From Pieris napi (Eukaryota > Arthropoda > Insecta > Lepidoptera > Pieridae), in assembly GCF_905475465.1 (NCBI RefSeq), contig NC_062241.1, positions 9,858,001-9,922,000 of the forward strand: a DNA stretch of 64,000 nt, read 5' to 3'. The notes below the pieces were generated by a model. The model was not told the origin of the DNA. It did not search any database and saw nothing but the letters and a program-made list of their open reading frames with translations. How positions within the stretch are numbered: position 1 is the stretch's first letter; each line of letters starts with the position of its first letter. This document shows positions 26,652-38,497 of this stretch, piece after piece. The position numbers and the translations under genes were made by a program.

Positions 26652-28399
26652 ACGGACGCTAAGTGACTTCAGTGCGCCGGTGTATAGACAGTGTATTATA
26701 GTGACGTAGTATCTTATTCGCTTCGGTAATACGGTTGTAAGTTGCATAAATCTGATTATACTTTTATTAATAGCGCCCTAGGGCAGGTAATCGTAAAGTT
26801 AGCGGTAGTGAAAGGTCACTAACATATATGTACAGTAATTTAATACTAACTTCACTATGGGTAGCTGGGCAATCATACTATTTTTAATATTAATAGTTTT
26901 CTAATGTTCGCTGCAAGTGTATCTCTTAGCGGATGAGATTGTGTGCCGTTATTTTGTTATGAACCGAATAAGTGTAACCTTTCCGCGAACGAATCTGTAA
27001 AAATCTGCCTTTACGCATTTGTTGTCGAATCGAAATACAAAATGGTGGACGAGACAGTGCGCAGTGAGTATTTTTTTTAACTTTTCTTTTCATCATTAAG
27101 GTATTTATTTTAGTTATACATTGTGGATACATCTGTATACAATCAATTAGCCGAGAAAATAATTATAAGTTGGCCGCTATTATTAGTTACTGTGATTTAC
27201 GGAATTTATTATTTTTTAATTGATTTTGAAATTGATCCCACTCATACTCAGTTAAGTTTTACAGAACGCTGTTATAAAAGTATATAGACTTTAATGTAGT
27301 TTCTTTGTTTAGATTAATAAGGGTGAGTAATTATAGTTTTTTCGTACAGTGTCGATTTTTATTTTAAGCTTAGCGTATCGTTCCAATGTAAAGCACTCTG
27401 AGACAAATATTAGCATAAGATAAAGTGCTGACGGTCGAAATATATTATTTGTTAGATTTTGTGTTTTTTTAGTACGAACACCGTGAAATTCGAGATCTGT
27501 TTAACTTTTTGGTTTAGTGAGCACTTTGTCTCGCTTACAAGTACAAAACATAGGCTTACTTTCCGAGCCCTGTATCAGACACATCCGATATTTATCGCGT
27601 TCAGGGCACGGCTTTAACGCACTGATCGAAATATACGTAAGGTCATTCTCCTGTACTTATGTCCCTTAGCTGTCGCCGATTCTGCTGCGTGAAATCCTCC
27701 CAATGTATTATACTTTGTATTAGATTCATAGATCAGATAACTAATACAGATAAGCGTAATTGTATAATGTTTAGTTATAGTTGCTTTCGTTATTAATCAA
27801 TATTTTAGTATCAAAAATCAGAATCATGTAATTTTTATACGACATGAATCGTCCGGCGAACGCCGTTTGTATTTGCTTTGAACAGAATAAGACTTACTTG
27901 TAAGAGAAATAATTAAAGTTTATGTCTACTTAATGCAAGTGTAAACGTTCTAGAAATCTCGCACTGTTCGGTCAATTTTGTAAAAAAATAAAGTAAATTT
28001 TAATTTGAAATTTGTTTTATTTGGGGATCCGGGGAATGAAACGAAATGTGCAATAAAAATAATTTATATATTTTGACTTAAATACAGTAAACTCGGTAGC
28101 ATAATTAACAAAATTTTATAAACACTGAAAATATTCAGCAAATATATTAAAACGGCGATAAAGCATCTGCATTCATATTCTCATTGTTCTCTGAAATGAA
28201 ATGTATGATTAATTCTTTAAAAAGCTCATTAGTCCTTTTTTATTAAAATAAAATTATGTAATAAATTTTACACAATGTCCATGATTTCAATGTGTGAAGT
28301 ATAAGAATGTATTTAGTACAAATTAGATCATAAATCCCATTTATCACAACACTGTAAGCAATCAGCAGAATTTAAAAAATTCAAACATAAAATAAATAA
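26652..28399. other. 3' region between convergent e(y)3 and DPH6
   Basis: After the e(y)3 stop there is about 1.3 kb without a recognisable gene, then AATAAA at 27987-27992. That makes 26652 to about 28010 the likely e(y)3 3' UTR. The remainder to the DPH6 signal is AT-rich and featureless. Confidence 0.5.
27987..27992 (+). terminator. Candidate e(y)3 polyadenylation signal
   Basis: AATAAA lies within an A-rich stretch, followed about 25-35 nt later by T-rich sequence. It is the clearest plus-strand signal downstream of the e(y)3 stop. Confidence 0.5.
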
Positions 28400-28405
28400 T
28401 TTATT
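28400..28405 (-). terminator. Candidate DPH6 polyadenylation signal
   Basis: AATAAA on the minus strand lies 21 nt after the DPH6 stop, implying a very short 3' UTR. Confidence 0.5.
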
Positions 28406-28426
28406 GAAGTAAATAGGTATACCGAT

Positions 28427-31400
28427 TCACTCGTCAAAGCGTAGTCCGCTGATGGACAAAAAGGAGAAGGCGTTATGCAGTGCGAGTACGGGCACGCACG
28501 TGACCGCTACGCGCGCACCCATCGCTTTACCCGCTGCGTACGTCGCTGACACCATAACGCTTGGCGGAGGAGCGCTCCACACCTGATAATTAAGAAAAAT
28601 GTCTTATTAAAAAAATACACTACCACAAATTTCATCAAGTTAATGCTCTCAACGCCGAGGCTCGTCCGCGACTGTCCACCGTAGGAGCACCTACGGTCAA
28701 TGAAGTGAGGAAGTTGTGTCTTAAACCCAAACATCGACGACGTGTCAAAGCAATAGAAGCATTCATTACAAATTTCCATAACATATGGCCCGACATTTTA
28801 CGTGCTTTACATAGTATGGTCACTGGTTGAATGTTAGTGGGGATTTATTTTTAAATCTTATTCTGTTACATTATTTGTGCTATAACTAGTATTTGTTGAA
28901 TATTCTAGGGCTCATGGCAGCGTACAAAAGAAACTACTTTATATGATTACAAGATGACCCGGTGAACTTCGTATCACCTACATATATTTGTGACAAAACT
29001 TAATATATTTTTCTTTACTGATTTTATTTATGTTTTGAACCGTTTAAACCTTCCCTCAGCTTCTACAAATATTTCAAGATCTTAATTAGTGAAATCTGTC
29101 CAGCTATCCTCGAATTTCAGCGAGAAAAATGAATATATGTAATTATATATATATGTATAAAGATATTATTATTTATACGACCCCTCGCAAACATTGGCAC
29201 ACCAAGGTTGGAAAAACAGGTACATCGCCTGTCCTATTAAAATAATGCAATTTACATAGTTGTGTCAAGATAAAGAAGAAAAAAAATGTTAATTTTAAGC
29301 AACAAGAAATTTATTTCACATTACTTAAGAAGAAAAATGTAAGAATAAACTTACTTCCGTTGGCCAGAAACTCCCATTTCACGCTGGTAGTTACTATACC
29401 TAAATTTATAATTAAATACATAAAAAATAATAAATCAGCGGCGCTACAACCTCTAGGTCTTGGCCAGATTTCTGAATCTGTTTCATGATCATTTTTAAAT
29501 CTAATAGGCAAGTAGGTGATCAGCCTCCAGTGCCAGACACACGCCGGCGATATTTTGGGTCTAAGACATGTCGGTTTCCTCACGATGTTTTTCTTCACCG
29601 TTCGAGCAAATGTTAAATACGCACATAGAAAAAAAGTCCATTGGTACACAGCTGGGGATCGAACCTACGACCTCAGGAGTCGCACGCTGAAGCCACTAGG
29701 CCAACACTGCTCTATAATTATTTTTTTGTTTTTTAAAGACTATTCACACCAATTGACCTAGCCCCATGCTAAGCTGGTGAAGCTTGTGTTATGGGTACTA
29801 GGCAACGGATATACATACATATTCTAGATAGATAGACATATAAATACATATTTTAACACCCAAGACCTAAGCACAACACCAAATGCTCATCACATCGATG
29901 TTCGTCTTAGCCGGGGATCGAACCCGGGACCCATAGATTCGCAGTCAGGGGTACTAACCACTAGACCAATGAGTCGTCAATTAAATACATACCTGATAAA
30001 ATATCCTAACACTAAGCGCTGGGTCCGATTCCCTCTGCTGACACTCATTGAGCAGCTTCTTCAGCGCATACTCAAGTACGGCCTCAAGATCCTCTCTGGA
30101 CATGGATGCTGCGAGTTCGCGATGAGAGCGACATGTCGCTTCATCCGGGAACCACAGTTGACAGGTAGAAGGTGATGATCCTACAAAAAAATTAATAATG
30201 ATATGATATAGGTTTATTTTTGGACCTATAAGTCATATCGTCCGTCAAATATTTGTATACAACGTGATAAATAACAGGGTTTGTACGATTTACAACCGTA
30301 CAGGTATTTGCAATGTAAAGCATGTGCTACACGGTATGAAACGGCGGTTTGAAACGAAATAAAAGCGAGTTGCGCTTTTCGGCTACACGGTTTAAAACCA
30401 ACAGTGTCCAAAATAACGTTGCGCTGATAAGACGTCTCCGTAGGGATGTGACATTCTGCATAAAAAAATAGATTTTTTATTAATCGATTATTTTTTTAGC
30501 ATGAAAAATCGATTAATAAATAATCGATTTCTTCAGTAGCACATTGCAGTATTTTTGTTGTATTTTTAATTGTATGTAGTCAATACTTGTTGTATTTTTA
30601 ATAGTTGTGTGCTGCTGAATAAATTTATTTTACTTTTTAGTTATAGTTTTATCATCCTTTCGATGTTTTACAAAAAAACAATACATCTTCAAAGAATCGG
30701 ATTCAATGTATCGCATTGTAAACATCGTTGTATATCGAATATCCCTAATAGTTCAAGGTCCGGGTTATAAAATACCAGACATAATGTCGGTAGGTGGCAG
30801 ATAAAAAATCGACTATGATTGATTTTCAATTATAAAAATAATCGATTATTTTAAATATAAAAATCGCGTAAAAAAATCAATTTTAATCGATTTTTTTTTC
30901 ACATCCATATCCCAAAGACATGGCAATTCTCTGTATAATTCGAGCAATTCGGTAATAACTTCACGTTCGTGCGTCTACGCTCGCCGCCGCAGCACGACTG
31001 CCGAACGCGTGGTTTTAAACAAGCGGCTAGACGATTTCAAACCAACGGTTTTGGTCGCGGTTTGCAACGCAAAGCGTGCTGCCAAGGGCATACCAAGGTT
31101 AAACGAAATTTGGCATAAAACAACTATCCACACGGTTTGAAACCAAAGTTTCAAACCGCCGTTTCATACCGTGTAGCGCATACTTAAATGACACCATGCA
31201 ATATGATTTGCTTGTGTGTTCATTTTCATTATATCTTATTATATTCACTTAACTCAGTTCGCATTCAGACCTCGTACCGGGCGCGACTCTTAATCTCATC
31301 TCTACTACTCTCACCCTACTAGTTAAGTCCATTTCTCATAAAATAAATAATTATCCCTTTAAATATCTCAATAATTTATCCCAACCCCGAACAGGGTTGA

Positions 31401-34400
31401 ATGCGCCATTTTGTGACGTCATAGCTGAATAATGCTTTTTATTTAAGACAGTTAAACCAAGTGAAATAATAAAATTAAAAGAGTGACGGTGAGTTTATTG
31501 TTCTTCCCGCTTAACGCGCTTGTATGACCCCATATAACGAGTTATGTACAGATGTTACACGTTTAAATTCTCTTCTTGTTAAAGGGGATTTAAATAGAAT
31601 ATAACTTTACTGGTTTTACTGTACTTGTAACATATTATATTACTGTACTAACCAGCTGCCGACTGAAATTTTTCCGAACCCATTCGACTAAGGGTCCTTC
31701 AAGAAAATAGTCTACCAATTCTTAAAAGGATGGCAACGCACTTGCGAGCCTTCTGGCAATGTGAGAGTCCATGGGCGGCGGTATCACTTAACATCAGATG
31801 AACCTCATGCCTATTACATAAAAAAAAACTTTTAGTTTGATCACATTGAGCAGTTTCCGTTTCATTTAACTGAAATTCCTGGCTACCAAAGATATTTTAT
31901 ATGCTACATTGAATAATTTTTTTACTTATATTTAACTTACCCGTTGCGACATAACAGACGATAGCTGCGACTGTATTTTCGTAGTTCCAACGACGAGTTA
32001 TCGCCACCTTGTATTCACCCACATTACAACCTGTTTCCTCATCTGAAACAAAATATTCTCTATAATCTGTCCATACGTTTGTAAATTTCGCAATCTTGTT
32101 GCTTACACGATAGTCTATTATATTTCCTTTTATTAGAGTTTTTTGAGTTTATTTGAGTTTGATATTGATCAAATCTGTTATACGGGAACTTTCATACTAC
32201 AAAAAAACAAACTAAACTGCAATTTAAAAAGATTCACTATTTCGTCAAATTTACAATATTATTAATGTCTAATGTTAATGTCTATGTATAACAAGTAGCT
32301 CTTGTGGTATGATGAGTTGGATATAGCTAGCCGTGAGTTCAGTAGCACAATTAACAAATTGCGATATGGCCACAACACTGCACCCGCACTATATCTAGTA
32401 AGAGTAAAAAGGGAAGTAACTTAACACCGAGTAGCATTTTTAACATACATCCAAGGCAACTTACAATCGAATCTGTTATTATCGGTATGCGCCCACGCAT
32501 GCCATTCTAGCCTGGCGTTGCGCGGTAGAGCCCCCACCACGGCGCACTGCACCATGGCCCCGGCCGTCCTCCGCTCCAACTGCCTGCGGGCTTCGCGGGC
32601 GCCGCCTCTACCTCCGCCCGACACCACGTAGCACACGCTCTGGGATAACAAAAGCGAGATAAATACATACATAATATTGAGTAATTTATTTAAGAAACGA
32701 TAAAACATCTTTCCAGCTTAGGAATCAGGGACGACTAGTTTACGAGATAGTTTTTTTTTAAATATCAGTAGTATATAGTAGTACGCGTACCACTAAGGGA
32801 GCGTTCAAGTATTACGTCACGCAATTTTTGGAGATTATTGACCCCCCTCCCCATGTAACGTGCCGTAACGTTTTTCTGTACCCAAGTCTTCATACCTAAA
32901 AGTTACCATTATATGGTGTAAAGTACTCGAAACTCGAAAATAATATTATCAACAACGCGTAATTCAATTCCCACCCCGCATCGTACCGTTTTCTAAAAGG
33001 ACCCCCCCAAATTCGTTACATAATATTTGAACGCTCCCTAATTGGCAATATGTATAATAGCAACACTAATACACATTTGCAAGTAGTATGTCCATGATAA
33101 ATCTCAATCAAATGAATGAATCTATATATAATATATATGCATATAAAAATTAATTGCTGTTCGTTAGTCTCGCTAAAACTCGAGAACGGTTGGACCGATT
33201 TAACTAATTATGAACCTGAAATATTTGTGAAAGATCAGGGAAGGTTTAAACGGTGGGAAACGTAAATAAAACTAAAGAAACATAGTAAAAACGACAGTTG
33301 AATTTTCCAATAAAAACTGTTCTTATTTGGGAAATTTGACGTCTGTTTAGAAATAAAAAAAATTCACTTGGTTGTCAAGTGTTGTTTTCAGATGCTTTCA
33401 GAAATATGTGTTTCATAGTATTAGTATGTAGTATGCTGTATGAGGTCTGATCTCTTTGGTCTGTTTTAAAAGTTTTGACACAAATATATGTTGGTGAAAC
33501 AAAGTTCACGGGGTCATCTAGTAATAAATATAATTATTTAATGTTTATTGCAGATTTCTAATAACAAAATTCACACACACATAAATAATAACGTAATTAA
33601 CTTTCCAAATAAGTATCCCAAATATATACAGTGTAAAATATAAGTTGCAACAATTCCCCTACTTAATTATTTTAAAAAGAACTAACCTGTACGACACTCC
33701 GTATATGCGCCCTGGGATGTGCTGCTCTGATGACTCGCGTGAGATGTCTCAAGGCCAGCGCACACTGCACACGCGCACCGCCCTCCACTAGCTGCATTGT
33801 GCCAGGAACTAGCGCTATTTGCCCACATGTGCCTACTACCTCGCCTATCTACATGAGGATAATAAAGATTTTACTAGATAAAGCTTTTATTAGAATCCAT
33901 CTTGCTGAAAATTCCTGTTTTAATATATTTTATAAAAAAAAATTTTTTTTAAAGATTCGTTTCTTTTGTATATTTTCTTTTTGACCATCAATAAATCAAA
34001 CATATTACCTTAACAGCCTGACTATAAGGTCCAATATTGGCGGGTGCCCAATGAGAAATGCCTTGAACATGCATTGTTACTCTCTCCTTTGAGTTGTTAC
34101 CCTCACCTTCCATACTACTCGGTAAACATTTGTGTGCAACCTAAAAACCAATATAATTTCAACAATTAATTTTATATTACACAATGACAATAATTAATTT
34201 TACATATGTTAGTACAGTGATAATATTTATAACTAAAAAATGCTCATTATAATAATCAGTGAAACAGATACAGTCTACCTCAGAAATTAGTAAATTTATT
34301 TTTAATATATGTATGTAATAACATTACTGCTACATACTTTGCATCAATGATTTTACAATATATTGGCTAAAATTATCAAAATTCAATAATCATTCCCTAT

Positions 34401-37215
34401 ATAAAAATACTTATTTAATCCAAAGCAATTTAGTGGGAAAAAACACAAAGGCACATAATTTAATAAGTGATTCTTACGGCATCTATAATAAGTCCAACTT
34501 CATTTGGTAAGGGGCACTGTACACAGACTCGAGTAGGTGGGTTTGTAAAGCTGAAAGCCTTTACATAGACAGCATTGAGGTCTGCATATTGCCCCATATC
34601 ACGCATGTAGATGTTCACTGAACATACATCTTCCAGTTGTAACTCTTTGGACTTCAGCAAATCTGGAATAGGAATAATCTTTAAACTGTGGTTTGTCTCT
34701 CATCTATTGTAATTTGGTTTAAGTTAAGGCATATGTAATAACTTTGAGTGCAAACTGACTTTTATATGATACTTTTTAAAAAACAGTACACTCAATAACG
34801 TTTATAAATTGTACATTCCATATTCATATGATAAAATATAAAAGTGACCAATGTTTGAACCATCAAACTTATTTGGATTGATGTTTGGGATGTTCATGTA
34901 GAATCTGATAAAATTAATGTATATTTTCATCATGAAAAGATAGCTTCAGCGTGCGACTCTCACCCCTGAGGTCGTGGGTTCGATTCCCGTCTGTGCACCA
35001 ATGGACTTTCTATGTGCGAAGAAATGGTGAAGGAAAATATCGTGAGGACACCGGCTTGCCTTAGACCTAAAAAGTCGACGGCGTGTGTCAGGCACAGGAG
35101 GCTGATCACCTCCTTGACTATTAGATTGAAAAAACAATTTTTCTTCATCGATTAATTACCAATTAATGAAGTGGCCAACCATTTAATGAAATTATCAATT
35201 CTACCAACATACAATGCAAAAAATATGAAATTATTGCAAACAGGCAAATAAAAAAAATATAAAGCTCATGAATAAGTTTACCTACTAATTAATTTATTAA
35301 TAGCATCTTCTGTCGCCTTTGCTGTGTCTGAAGCTTCTCCAACAATTCCCCCAATGTAAAACCATCCTTGTCCATTACCATAGATAGCACTATGATCTAT
35401 TATTGGAAACCTATCATTTTCATTATGCCCTTCATCATAATAATAGCCATCCTCAGTTACATCTTCATTTGAATTGTCTACATCGTCTGCTCTAATATTA
35501 TCATTGCCTTCATAGTTTATTAGTGGATTCAACTCTTTCTGCTTCTTTTCTTCTTCAATTTTTAACTTTTCAATTGATTCTAACTCTGATTCTTCTATAT
35601 CACTAATATCACTAAATACAGAATCACTCAAATCCTTAAAATCAAAGGCATTTTTAACAGCAGGAGGTAGTATGATCTCACCGTTGAAGTCAGGTTTTGG
35701 TTCAACATGCAGTTTTAAATTTAAATAGCCAACTGAAGCTACAGAGTCATCTGTATGAATTATTAACTCTTTTTCATCTCTGTAAGTAGACAAAAATTTA
35801 AAAAATATTAACAACATCATAATCATAGTAACAGGATGGTTAGGATTAAATACTACTTACATCACCAATCGTTTTTTAAACAAAGGACAATCCAATGTGA
35901 ATGTTTCATACTCCCCACCCTCGCCGCAAACATTAAGCCCATACTTTTCTTGCATGACTAGAAGATGTGGTTGAATTTCTTTAAGTGTCTTACCTAAATG
36001 AACTCTAGGATCTAAGCCAAGAGCTGCAACCTGAAATTAGTATATAAGTTTATTTTAACTTAAATGCAAAGCTTAAATTTTCTGAAGAGTTATTCATACA
36101 AAAATTACCTTAATAATGATAGCCTCAACACCACTAGATATCATCTCTTGTAAAAGTTCTTTTTGATTCCGTCTCCACAAGTAAGCAAGGGATATTAAAC
36201 CAAGTCTTTGACATCTGAAAGTTAAAAAAACATATTTTTTATATTTTTTTATTAGTAAGGATGTTTAAAATATAGGCAAAAAATTATAATTGTTTATTTT
36301 CCATGTAGACTGGCTATACAATAACAGAATAATAATACTGTAGATAGCAGGCACATTACAGATACCATAATTTAAAATATGTTTTTTTATATAAAACAGG
36401 GACAAACAGGCAGGAGACTCTAATTGAAAATATATCAAAATTATCTACAATATTTTATCAGGGCTTTAAATTAACTATATACTACTCACACATTTTCAAC
36501 TCTAACTCTTTGGTAATCAGAAAGAATAGCTCCGCAAGAGACAGCCTCCACATCCAATTCATTCTAAAAATACAAAATTTAAAATATTTTACTTAGTTGG
36601 AAGAAAGGTTAGAAATAAGTAAATAACTTAATATAAACTACTTTAATAACATGTCCAATATTGTGAAGAAGGAAATTATTATAAGGATTTATCTAAATAC
36701 TCTAATTAACCTTTTTGATTGAAGAGCTTTTGTAAATTACTATTGCATTTAGCACCATTTTACCTTTATCCTCAGAAGCAGTCTATAAAGATCTTCAACT
36801 TCATCATTTACAGTGGGCTTATAATTCCTGCCTTGGTTAACAGCTACACCAGAAATTGCTTCCCTATAAAGTGGCAGGCCCATTGCTTCAGCATATAATT
36901 CAATGCCTTGGTGGCCAACAGTCTGGTACATGTAACTATCCAATTCATCTAAAATAGCATAAATAAGTTTTATAGTATAATAATATCATAAAGGTGTATC
37001 TTTGTAAAAGTCCACTAGATTTTATCAATTAAAAGTAATGTTTACGTTGTATGGAAGCATATATAGCGTCATAGATAAGTAAAGTGATGACAGTAATAAC
37101 CTTTGAGGACAGGTTGGAGGTTGGCCAGCGCGACGATAGAGTGGCCGGCACCAACGCACTGCATCATATTATAGCAGCTGTCCTTGCCACCGCTGATTAA
37201 AGCCACCGTACGCAT
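28427..37215 (-). CDS. DPH6: Diphthine-ammonia ligase DPH6 with C-terminal Rid-like domains
   Basis: DPH6 performs the ATP- and ammonia-dependent last step of diphthamide synthesis on elongation factor 2, in the cytosol. Thirteen exons on the minus strand close in phase to 747 residues: 37101-37215, 36764-36948, 36490-36563, 36109-36214, 35861-36030, 35286-35779, 34478-34662, 34009-34140, 33687-33848, 32465-32639, 31941-32042, 29993-30180 and 28427-28582. The N terminus MRTVALISGGKDSCYNMMQ carries the PP-loop SGGKDS at 8-13; GEGGEYETF is the second ligase signature. After an acidic linker (about 290-350) come two Rid/YjgF-like domains: GWFYIGGIVGEASDTAKA onward, and WAPANIGPYSQAV onward. Yeast Dph6 has the same three-part design; the human protein has only the ligase. 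Exon 6 needs the donor at 35285 (GTAGGT), because the stronger-looking site 4 bp away breaks the frame. Introns are heavily loaded with transposons. Confidence 0.93.
28945..29160 (-). mobile_element. Helitron-like fragment, copy B
   Basis: The reverse complement matches the Helitron at 33121-33521 in order: 'gaaatatttgtagaagctga', 'gggaaggtttaaacggt', then 'ttcaccgggtcatcttgta' near the 3' end. It is truncated and diverged, in the last DPH6 intron. Confidence 0.6.
29440..29716 (-). mobile_element. tRNA-derived SINE, family A, best copy
   Basis: The minus strand reads as a tRNA-like head ('ttggcctagtggcttcagc', 'aggttcgatccccagctg'), then 'aacatcgtgaggaaaccga', 'aggctgatcacctacttg' and 'catgaaacagattcagaaat'. 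It resembles Bm1-type lepidopteran SINEs. It abuts a family B SINE at 29742. Confidence 0.75.
29742..29977 (-). mobile_element. tRNA-derived SINE, family B, copy 2
   Basis: Same head and body order as the copy at 15845-16103, including 'cccgggttcgatccccggct' on the minus strand. It ends 16 bp from DPH6 exon 12, so it is close to the donor of that exon. Confidence 0.75.
30322..31182. mobile_element. Non-autonomous DNA transposon with 31-bp inverted ends
   Basis: The left end 'gctacacggtatgaaacgg', continuing 'cggtttgaaac', is inverted at the right (31150-31178). The sub-terminal word 'cacggtttgaaac' (or close) recurs just inside both ends. The interior holds a second palindromic element (30441-30912). 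It lies in a DPH6 intron. The superfamily cannot be assigned because no clear target duplication is visible. Confidence 0.7.
30441..30912. mobile_element. Palindromic element nested inside 30322-31182
   Basis: Ends are 'agggatgtgac' and 'tcacatccatatccc'. The arms are rich in 'aatcgatta' and 'aaaaatcgatt' words that pair across the element. The TAGGG-like start hints at hAT, but no matching 8-bp duplication is seen. Confidence 0.5.
31482..31828 (+). mobile_element. LINE 3'-end fragments
   Basis: 31482-31530 resembles the LINE tail at 60296-60340 ('aaaagagtg..ggagtttattg' wording). Separately, 31685-31828 carries the widespread lepidopteran LINE tail words 'ggcaacgcacttgcgagcc' and 'ggcggcggtatcacttaaca', followed by an A run. 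Both are non-coding, in a DPH6 intron. Confidence 0.55.
32797..33038 (+). mobile_element. Harbinger-like MITE, copy 3
   Basis: Termini GGGAGCGTTCAAGTATTACG and the inverse ATTTGAACGCTCCC are flanked by TAA on each side (32794-32796 and 33039-33041). It lies in a DPH6 intron, 157 bp upstream (on the transcript) of exon 10. Confidence 0.85.
33121..33521 (+). mobile_element. Non-autonomous Helitron
   Basis: It begins TCTATATATA directly after A (33120), contains 'ttgctgttcgttagtctcgc' and 'aaactcgagaacggttgga', and ends ...GGTCATCTAG directly before T (33522). TC start, CTAG end and A/T insertion site are the Helitron hallmarks. It is 401 bp and non-coding, in a DPH6 intron. A truncated relative is at 28945-29160. 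Confidence 0.85.
34938..35150 (+). mobile_element. tRNA-derived SINE, family A, plus-strand copy
   Basis: The head 'agcttcagcgtgcgactc' and 'gtgggttcgattcccgtct' is followed by 'caccaatggactttctatgt', 'cgtgaggacaccggcttg' and 'aggctgatcacctccttg'. It lies in a DPH6 intron, antisense to that gene. Confidence 0.75.
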
Positions 37216-38497
37216 TTTATGATTTTATTCTTATTAATAACAAAAATCAACACTTGTTATATAACATAATTGCTATTTTGTGCAAAACAATACACACTGG
37301 CAATGCGGTTCTTTTTACGACAGCACCATTATTTCTTATATAGTATTCAAATGGATTTCCTTTAATAATGATTTGGATTTATATACATGTATGTCAACGT
37401 TAAGTAAAATTTTCTTAGCATTTTCAAATTTTAATTTAATAAATTCTTTGAATTCTTTATTCACACGTTATTTTAGCAATGACATAGAAATGTCAAAACT
37501 CTTATTGTATAATTCGTAATTCGTATATCTCACCAATCGACAATCGTATTATTGACATATTACATTTTGTATGAAGATTTGAGATAATTATAGATAGAAC
37601 GACGATCTAACGATGCCTTTAGAACTCAGTCGTTCATTAGTTCATGATTGATTCATACATATCCACATTCCACTCATTCGATTCCTAAATTTTTTCTCAA
37701 ATGATGACGTATGGCTCGTTTATAACGCACATAAATACCACTTATACAAATTAAAAGCACCGATGTCCAATAAGCTTCTTAAAATGTTATAAGTTGCTTT
37801 TGTGGTATTTAAAATTAAGGAAAAGTAATTGTTGTTCAATTGTTTGCTATTCAGCATAACACGGTCAGATACGCCATCTTGTAGAAAAAAACAAAAGCTT
37901 TAAGTTGATAATTTTAATTTGTTAATTATTATAAAATTGGAAATTTCTTAGCCGCTTTAATACTATATTGTGAACTATATATCATATAATATTTCATAAA
38001 AAATACTTTAAATATAGCCAAGTTGATTTGTTATGATACTAAGTGTATATTAAGTTAAGAGAGTATGTATTGGAAATTTTATAGCCGTCTGTATTTATAA
38101 TGTTGCCGTTGTAAAATTAATAGAATTGATTGTTTCTTGGTAAATAGTTATTACAAATAAATTAATTATGTTTCACTAGTTTATTTTTATAAGTTCACAT
38201 TTAAAAATTATGATAGCTGGAATATAAATACGCATGAAAAATTCCTCAAAAGTGAATGCGCAATCTACAGACGCTGTTAAATGACCCATTACAGCCTCAA
38301 GCTGGTTTGTCAAAGTATTGATGCGGTGGTTTGAATCACGTTTGAATTGTAGAATTGAAGTGCGGAGCTTTTTTATTCTTAATTATTGGCCTTGTTTTAT
38401 TTAAATTGATTGACGAGAGGAACGTTTGTTTATGTGTATAATTAATACCTAAGTGAACTGTAGAAGTGTGTGATAATAAGTATTGTACGTGACAATC
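37216..38497. promoter_or_regulatory. Intergenic region between divergent DPH6 and CoREST
   Basis: 1.28 kb lie between the two start codons, with both promoters and 5' UTRs presumably inside. The sequence is AT-rich with no recognisable repeat or reading frame. No core promoter motif stands out. Confidence 0.45.

Noticed and set aside
28507..28823. Open frames on both strands just inside the last DPH6 intron
   Set aside because: No family could be recognised and the minus frame partly overlaps DPH6 exon 13 in another phase; possibly a transposon scrap, but unsupported.
29640..29716. tRNA-like sequence with a B-box (also at 15990-16100, 34940-35000)
   Set aside because: The heads continue into SINE bodies and the acceptor stems do not look intact; these are not functional tRNA genes.
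35278..35826. 182-residue minus-strand frame that could be read as its own gene
   Set aside because: It is DPH6 exon 6 (35286-35779) read through its splice sites; the neighbouring exons join it in phase.
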